Part shown: in pieces, positions 59,183 through 64,000 of the stretch
Position numbering within the stretch: the stretch's first letter is position 1
Layout of the letters: each line of letters starts with the position of its first letter
Origin: a bacterium
Lineage (GTDB): Bacteria; Armatimonadota; Abditibacteriia; Abditibacteriales; Abditibacteriaceae
Direction of reading: 5' to 3'
DNA length: 64,000 nt
NCBI GenBank assembly: GCA_004172935.1
Contig: SDZD01000007.1
Coordinates: 121,594 to 185,593 of the forward strand
The notes under the pieces: generated by a model
The model's database searches: none
Told to the model about the DNA's origin: nothing
Seen by the model: the letters and a program-made list of their open reading frames with translations, nothing else
Made by a program: the position numbers and the translations under genes

Positions 59183-62100
59183 ATGATTTGTCAAGTCGAA
59201 AGTAGCGTTTCCCCACCCCCTGTGGAAAGCGAAGAGATGGCGAATATCGTTGCGTCGGCGTGGGAGTTGGAACGCGATGCCGCCCGGTTGGCACGCGGCA
59301 TCACGGCGCCTTGTTCGTGGGGAAATATTTTCGAGCAATCTCGCGAAATTGTGCGCTTATCAATCTACTGGCCCGCACCGCTGCGCGCTGGTTGGAGAGA
59401 CAATTCAAAAATCGCTACTTGCGCCGCCGCGCTGCAAAGTGCTGCCCGTGCCCTTGACTGCGTTTCTTTGCGAGCCACTACCGGAGGTCACTCCGCGCGC
59501 GAAGCGGGGCTGTGGGCGGCGTGTGCTTTCGCCCTCGGCGGCAATTTTCCTTCGGCGTGTGTTGTTCTCAAGCGCACTTTTCCCCGTCTCGATGTTAATT
59601 CGGCTCTCGTTCCCCTTGCTTCGCAGCGTTCCTGGAATGATGGCAGTGCCGCTCTCATAGCCGCTTTCGCTCCCACCCTGGCGCCGCTGGTTGCCGACCA
59701 GTCGGCCTTCGCTGCGCGAGTCGCCGATGGCGCCCTCAACGATGAAGACGATAATTGGCTCTCCTTACTGCAAGCCGAAGTCAGCCCTCAGTGGTTCGAG
59801 TTGGCTGTTGCCAGTTTCGAGGGCGCGCGTGCCCTTTCCACCCTGCGCGCATTCGATGAACGCGGCGGTTCCCTACGCGGACACCTGTGGAGCGAGTTGC
59901 TATCGCGGCGTGTTCCGTTGCTTCTACCGCCGCAGAAAGTCGCCCTCGAACGCGGCTTTTTGGAGTGTGATGCGGGCGCCATCGCCGCCCTTCCTCCCGG
60001 AACAGGCAAGACATGGCTCGGTGAGATGTTCCTCTTCGAGAGTCTTGCGCGCGCCGATGTCAATCTAACCGACGAGCAATCCTCGCCCATCGGTGTGTTC
60101 CTTGTGCCCTATGTCGCGCTTGGGCGTGGTGTGGCGACTGCCCTCAAAAAGCACGCGCGCGGTTTGGGCGTCGATGTGCGAATCTGGCTCAGCGGCGAAG
60201 GCGACGAAGCCGATTTGCCGACCACTCCCACCATCATCGTCGCCACTCCCGAACGATTCGATGGCGCGTGGCGCGCCGATCCCACACTTAGCGCGCGCTT
60301 GTGCGGCGTCGTTGTTGATGAAGCCCACTTAGTCGCCGATGGCGCGCGTGGCGCGCGCCTCGAAACTCTTATCGCCCGTCTTAAAATGGCCGATGTCAGG
60401 TTACTTCTACTTTCGGCGGCAACGGGCGATGCAGAGGCGCTCGGCCAGTGGATTGGCGCTCCCACCCAGCTACAACTGCATTCGAGTTGGACGCCGACCG
60501 CGCGGCGCCTCGCCTTCTGGCGCCAGAATGGTGTTTTGGAATGGCACGGCGAACTCGCAGGGCATGGCCTCACTCCGCTCGGTAAAACCTTTTTGCCGTG
60601 GCCTCGCCGCGAACTGCGTGCGGGCGATAGCTGGGTGCAAATGCAAAAGCAGGAGGGCGCTGTGTGGGGCAACGTCGCGCATCTGGCCCGCATCCGTTGG
60701 GAAGAGCAGGGCGGCGCGGTTCTGTGTCTGTGCGCCACACGGCGCGGTGTCCGCCAACTGGCTCGCGCCTTGATGTCCGCGTTCCCCGAGCAAACCGAGG
60801 CCAACGGCGCCCGCGCTCAGGCGCTTTCGCTCATCGAAACTCGACACCGCACTCTGCTTCCCCTCGCCCGACTTTTGCGGCATGGCATCGCGTGGCACAG
60901 CGCCGCTCTTCCCTCCGATTTGCGCGCCCTCATCGAACGCGCTGTCTCCGAAGGCGAAATTCGCGCCTTGGCCTCGACGCGCACTCTCGCCGAAGGAGTC
61001 GACCTCCCGTGGAACCAGACGATCCTGGCCGATTGGCTGTCGTGGAGTGAGCGCGGTTGGCAACCGATGGAGTCCGGTCTGTTCCGTAACATCGCGGGCC
61101 GTTGTGGTCGCGCGGGAGCCTTTACTGAAGGCGACACCTTCATTTTCGATAATCCGCTCGGCCCTTCACAGTGGACGGCGCCCGATGTGCGTGCCGGGGT
61201 GCAACGCGCCCAGTTCCTCGAAGCACCGCGTCATGCTCCGCCATCGGCGCTTCAATGTCTTGAAGGCGAAAACCTTTCGCCCGCCATCACCGCGACATGG
61301 GAATCAGGTCTGACCGCCCTTCTTGCATGGCATAACTCCGAGCGCGGCCCGCTCGACATCAACGAACTGGCGGATGCCTTTTACCTTTCGGGCCGCGACC
61401 ATGCCCGCTGGGACGAGGCGTTGCAGCACGTCCTTGATGCATGGCTGCTTGGCGAGTGGGCGGTTCTCGAATCCGATGGTCGTTGGACCAGTACAGCGCG
61501 CGGACAGGCGCTTGCCCGCGCCGACCTGTCGCCTCAAACCGCCTCGCGTCTGCTCGATGCCCTCGCTTCGTTGCCGCGCCGTGCGCCGCAGTCCAGTGAC
61601 GACGCGGCCACCATCAACGCGCAGTTGTGGCATGTGCTGCAAAACGTGCCCGAAGCCGATAACGCTTCGCTGTGGGCGCCGCGCTCGAAATTTCCTGTCC
61701 GTCCTGCCGACCTTACGCTCGTTGCCCGCGACTGGCTCGAAGGCGTGCCCGTGGCCACCATGTTCGCCGCGTTGCCGCGTGTACGCGAATCGAAGGGCTT
61801 CCCCGGCGAAACGGCGCTGAGTGCGTGGCTCGATGGCGAAAACGACGCGGGCCACAAAATGGACGACACCGATGCCGACTGGACGCAGCAGTTCGACCGC
61901 TTCGGCGATTGGACGCGCTCATCGCTGGGCACATGGTCGCCGCGCCTGTGGCGCGCGTGCGCAGCCTTGAGTCCGCTCGTTACCTCGCGTCCCGATCTCA
62001 AATCGTGGGAGTGGAGCCGTTTCGCTGCCCGCTTCGCCGGGGGAATCTCTACCGATTGGGCGGTTGCGGCTCTTCGCCTCAATGCTCCCGGTGGCCGCGA

Positions 62101-62320
62101 AACTCTCGCCACCTGGGGGCGCTTCTGGCCTTTTCCCCCGACCGCGAGCGACCCTTTGGGCCTCGCCCCATTGGTTCAAGACGAAGAAAACGCCCTGACT
62201 CGCGCCGAAACTGCATTCGCCCAATCGCTGCACGAAGTTGGCGGCGCCTTCTGCGCCCGTGGCACCAGCATCAAAGCCCTGCGCGACTGGCTATGGGCCA
62301 GAGCCGGAGTCACGAAGTAA
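59183..62320 (+). CDS. Large Ski2-like superfamily 2 helicase
   Basis: A 1045-residue protein. Residues 1-240 are a helical, Ala-rich region with no known motif. The helicase core then shows motif I LPPGTGKTWLGE (about 271-282), Ia VFLVPYVALGRG, Ib IIVATPERFDG, motif II DEAH at about 379, motif III LLLSAATG, and in the second RecA domain GIAWHSAALPSD, LASTRTLAEGVDLPW and motif VI RNIAGRCGRAG (about 635). This order matches Ski2/Hel308-like helicases. The last 370 residues are unknown. No nuclease or accessory gene adjoins it. An alternative ATG lies at 59237. Confidence 0.85.
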   Translation: MICQVESSVSPPPVESEEMANIVASAWELERDAARLARGITAPCSWGNIFEQSREIVRLSIYWPAPLRAGWRDNSKIATCAAALQSAARALDCVSLRATTGGHSAREAGLWAACAFALGGNFPSACVVLKRTFPRLDVNSALVPLASQRSWNDGSAALIAAFAPTLAPLVADQSAFAARVADGALNDEDDNWLSLLQAEVSPQWFELAVASFEGARALSTLRAFDERGGSLRGHLWSELLSRRVPLLLPPQKVALERGFLECDAGAIAALPPGTGKTWLGEMFLFESLARADVNLTDEQSSPIGVFLVPYVALGRGVATALKKHARGLGVDVRIWLSGEGDEADLPTTPTIIVATPERFDGAWRADPTLSARLCGVVVDEAHLVADGARGARLETLIARLKMADVRLLLLSAATGDAEALGQWIGAPTQLQLHSSWTPTARRLAFWRQNGVLEWHGELAGHGLTPLGKTFLPWPRRELRAGDSWVQMQKQEGAVWGNVAHLARIRWEEQGGAVLCLCATRRGVRQLARALMSAFPEQTEANGARAQALSLIETRHRTLLPLARLLRHGIAWHSAALPSDLRALIERAVSEGEIRALASTRTLAEGVDLPWNQTILADWLSWSERGWQPMESGLFRNIAGRCGRAGAFTEGDTFIFDNPLGPSQWTAPDVRAGVQRAQFLEAPRHAPPSALQCLEGENLSPAITATWESGLTALLAWHNSERGPLDINELADAFYLSGRDHARWDEALQHVLDAWLLGEWAVLESDGRWTSTARGQALARADLSPQTASRLLDALASLPRRAPQSSDDAATINAQLWHVLQNVPEADNASLWAPRSKFPVRPADLTLVARDWLEGVPVATMFAALPRVRESKGFPGETALSAWLDGENDAGHKMDDTDADWTQQFDRFGDWTRSSLGTWSPRLWRACAALSPLVTSRPDLKSWEWSRFAARFAGGISTDWAVAALRLNAPGGRETLATWGRFWPFPPTASDPLGLAPLVQDEENALTRAETAFAQSLHEVGGAFCARGTSIKALRDWLWARAGVTK

Positions 62321-62451
62321 ATTCGCGTGGCGTTTCTTCTGCCGCGTAGAGATTGCTCAAAACTCCCAAAACTCTCAGCTTGGTTGCTCGGCACCTATTC
62401 TTTGCGCGCGGTTTACCAAAACGGTGCCGTGACAAGTCAAACTTGGCAACG

Positions 62452-63621
62452 ATGGCTCCCGCCGCTTCCCACCCGCTTGTTCCCGCTCGAAAGGCGCCAC
62501 GCGGCTCATTCTTTCGTTTACACGCGCTCGACTTTTGCTACGCCCGCGAAATGATTATGCCCATGTCGTTGGGCCTCATCGTTCTCGTGCTGGTTATGGC
62601 GGGTAACTTCGTCTACTGGGCGATTAACTCCATCGTTAATCAGGGCATGAGCATTTTGCCCGTCCTCAAATTGTTCATTCTCGCAGCGCCCGGCTTCGCG
62701 GTTCAGGGCATTCCCGCCGGAACGATTTTGGGGGTTTGTCTGGTGCTGAATCGCGCCGTGCGCGACAACGAAATTCTGGCCCTGCGCGCTGGCGGCGCTT
62801 CATTGCCTCGCATCGTGGCGCCCTTCCTTTTCATGGCGCTCGTCACTTCGGCGATTGATTACGTCATCGTCGAGCATGTCGCTCCCATCACCAACGACCG
62901 CGCCGAGAAAACCCTCGCTCGTTTGATGAGCCAGAACAGCGCTCCCTTCATCGACTCCGACCGCTACTTTCGCGCTGGACCGTACTATTTCTACGTTGGC
63001 CGCGCTCAAAATGGTTTGCTGCAAGATGTGATGATTTACCAGCGCGCCGATACCAAATACACCAACTTCGCGCCCACTGTCTACCCTGTCGTGATGATCG
63101 CTAAAACTGCCCACGAGAACCCCGAACATAAGGGGCAGTGGATTTTAGAGAACGGCTTCATCCACACCTACGATGCCACTGGCACCCAGCAGTCTCAAAA
63201 CGAATTCAAGCATTTCACCATCAACATCGAGCAGCAACTGAATAATTACTTCGGCACCCAGAAGCAACCGTTCTCGATGACGGGCAGCGAATTGAGCCAG
63301 AAAATCTCTGACCTCAAAAATGCCGCCACCGATGCCGGCCAAATCAACACCCTGATGGTTGATTACTGGCGTCGTATGGCGCTACCTGCCGCCTGTTTCG
63401 TTATGGCGCTTGTTGCGGCTCCTCTCGCCCTCAAGTACGCGCGTCATGGCTCTTTCGCGGGTCTGGTCGCGGCCTTTCTACTGGCGTTCTTATGGCAGGG
63501 CTTCGATGGTTGGTTCCGTGCCCTCGGTATCGCGGGCTACATACCTCCATTAGCCGCCGCGTGGGCCACAAATGCCATTTTTATGGTCGCTGGAGCTGTT
63601 CTGTTGGTACGCGAACGATGA
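62452..63621 (+). CDS. LptF/LptG-family permease
   Basis: A 389-residue inner-membrane protein. Three helices lie in the first 130 residues (MIMPMSLGLIVLVLVMAGNFVYWAI... LFILAAPGFAVQGIPAGTILGVCLVLNRAVRDNEILALRAGGASLPRIVAPFLF) and three at the end (ALPAACFVMALVAAPLALKYARHG...). A jellyroll-like periplasmic domain lies between. The ILALRAGG coupling segment and R-R-M-A-L-P-A-A-C are typical. It helps extract lipopolysaccharide or another lipid from the inner membrane. I start at 62452; a TTG at 62353 would add an atypical 33 residues. Its stop overlaps the next gene (ATGA). Confidence 0.85.
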   Translation: MAPAASHPLVPARKAPRGSFFRLHALDFCYAREMIMPMSLGLIVLVLVMAGNFVYWAINSIVNQGMSILPVLKLFILAAPGFAVQGIPAGTILGVCLVLNRAVRDNEILALRAGGASLPRIVAPFLFMALVTSAIDYVIVEHVAPITNDRAEKTLARLMSQNSAPFIDSDRYFRAGPYYFYVGRAQNGLLQDVMIYQRADTKYTNFAPTVYPVVMIAKTAHENPEHKGQWILENGFIHTYDATGTQQSQNEFKHFTINIEQQLNNYFGTQKQPFSMTGSELSQKISDLKNAATDAGQINTLMVDYWRRMALPAACFVMALVAAPLALKYARHGSFAGLVAAFLLAFLWQGFDGWFRALGIAGYIPPLAAAWATNAIFMVAGAVLLVRER

Positions 63622-64000
63622 AGCCATCTCTCTCTCCATCCTCGGCGCGCATCGCGTTCGCCCATTTCTTACGCTCGGCACAAACCTCTCTGGTTGCGCT
63701 CGTCTTATTATTGGCGTTTGCTCTACGGGGCGTGTGGGCGCAGGAGGCATTGCCAACGCCTTCTCCAACTCCGCAAGGCACTCCGGCGGCAACACCCACG
63801 ATCATACCCGCTGGGCCACCTTCGGCGACACCGACAGTCGCCCCGACGCCCTCTCCAGGCTCGTTGCCCTCAATTGTGCCTTCGGCTCCGACGAAAATCG
63901 AGCCGAACATCTCGCAGCCGATCAGCGGTTTCGGCGACCCGAACCGCGTTATTGATTTTCCAGCGATTGTCCCCGCCGCCACCCCAACTCCACTTCCGAC
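63618..64000 (+). CDS. Exported Pro/Thr-rich protein, partial at window edge
   Basis: An ATG at 63618 overlaps the permease stop (ATGA), and the frame stays open to the window end (127 codons). A signal peptide reads SLVALVLLLAFALRGVWAQE. A Pro/Thr/Ala-rich stretch follows, then EPNISQPISGFGDPNRVIDFP. The coupling to an LptF/LptG gene and export suggest an OstA/LptA- or LptD-type partner. This is inference, because the diagnostic domain lies beyond the edge. Confidence 0.7.
   Translation, partial: MKPSLSPSSARIAFAHFLRSAQTSLVALVLLLAFALRGVWAQEALPTPSPTPQGTPAATPTIIPAGPPSATPTVAPTPSPGSLPSIVPSAPTKIEPNISQPISGFGDPNRVIDFPAIVPAATPTPLP

Noticed and set aside
1..64000. tRNA, rRNA, CRISPR arrays, transposases
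   Set aside because: I looked for tRNA TPsiC-like GGTTCGA patterns with a folding context, long rRNA-like stretches, regularly spaced repeats and transposase motifs, and found none that I can support by eye.

Overview
The window looks like chromosomal DNA from a member of the Armatimonadota/Abditibacteriota. This is inferred, not proven. The best clue is a pair of type II/IV-pilin-like proteins at 53355-54203 and 54674-55579. They share an N-terminal [16 protein letters not shown] helix, a following RARENARR(A/S)SCQSNLKQ segment and a C-terminal His-x9-Asp-Gly motif, a type abundant in Armatimonadota and Planctomycetota. Base composition is moderate, codons mostly end in C or G, and many short convergent or divergent gene groups are separated by clear rho-independent hairpins. 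I saw no rRNA, tRNA, CRISPR array, transposase or phage module.

Layout. 1-1004 is a multi-PAS sensor protein cut by the window edge. 1399-1728 is a small membrane-anchored unknown. 1820-5700 (minus strand) is a tight housekeeping run: Pro-rich membrane protein, tmk, holB, trxA, glycosyltransferase. 5734-9483 (minus) holds a cupin, a Tat-exported metallophosphoesterase and a Ycf45-like AAA/R3H protein. 9623-14916 (plus) holds a HAD hydrolase, an Mrp-type ATPase, a nucleotidyltransferase-like gene with a previously unlisted 59-residue partner, a cysteine desulfurase and a secreted CARDB protein. 15049-20800 holds an aldo/keto reductase, an FGE-fold protein, a DUF2332 protein, a PH-like protein, an HD hydrolase and gatC-gatA; gatB follows at 31269, about 10.5 kb away.

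21318-22922 (minus) is an AhpD-like / Rrf2 / DinB redox-type group. 22994-27977 is a probable sulfated-glycan locus: Tat-exported glycoside hydrolase, formylglycine-type sulfatase, sulfotransferase and sugar isomerase. 28163-30996 holds two coupled unknowns and a secreted DUF6345-like protein with a caspase-like His/Cys pair. 31269-34539 holds gatB, a double-ACT protein, def and an SGNH hydrolase. 34829-36449 (minus) holds a PhyH dioxygenase and TspO. 36608-41167 is trpA, recO, a DnaA-domain-I-like protein and a TPR protein. 41264-44444 is a convergent MBL hydrolase/UPF0182 pair. 44544-50512 (minus) holds a disordered protein, tadC, tadB, rpiB, a GAF-PAS histidine kinase and a zinc-finger protein. 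50632-57692 holds a small hydrophilic protein, dgt, an S1/P1-type nuclease, the two pilin-like genes, an exported endonuclease and a DUF2007 zinc-ribbon protein. 57792-58328 is S-adenosylmethionine decarboxylase with an odd Asn/Gly/His tail. 59183-64000 holds a 1045-residue Ski2-like helicase, an LptF/LptG permease and the start of an exported Pro-rich protein.

The least explained material is (i) the nucleotidyltransferase/59-aa gene pair, (ii) a two-copy intergenic element built from GATTGATTAATCAATC-type palindromes around a conserved 24-bp core, (iii) several dispersed intergenic repeat families, (iv) the orphan large helicase and (v) the DnaA-N-like protein downstream of recO. Function names rest on motifs read by eye; no database search was run.
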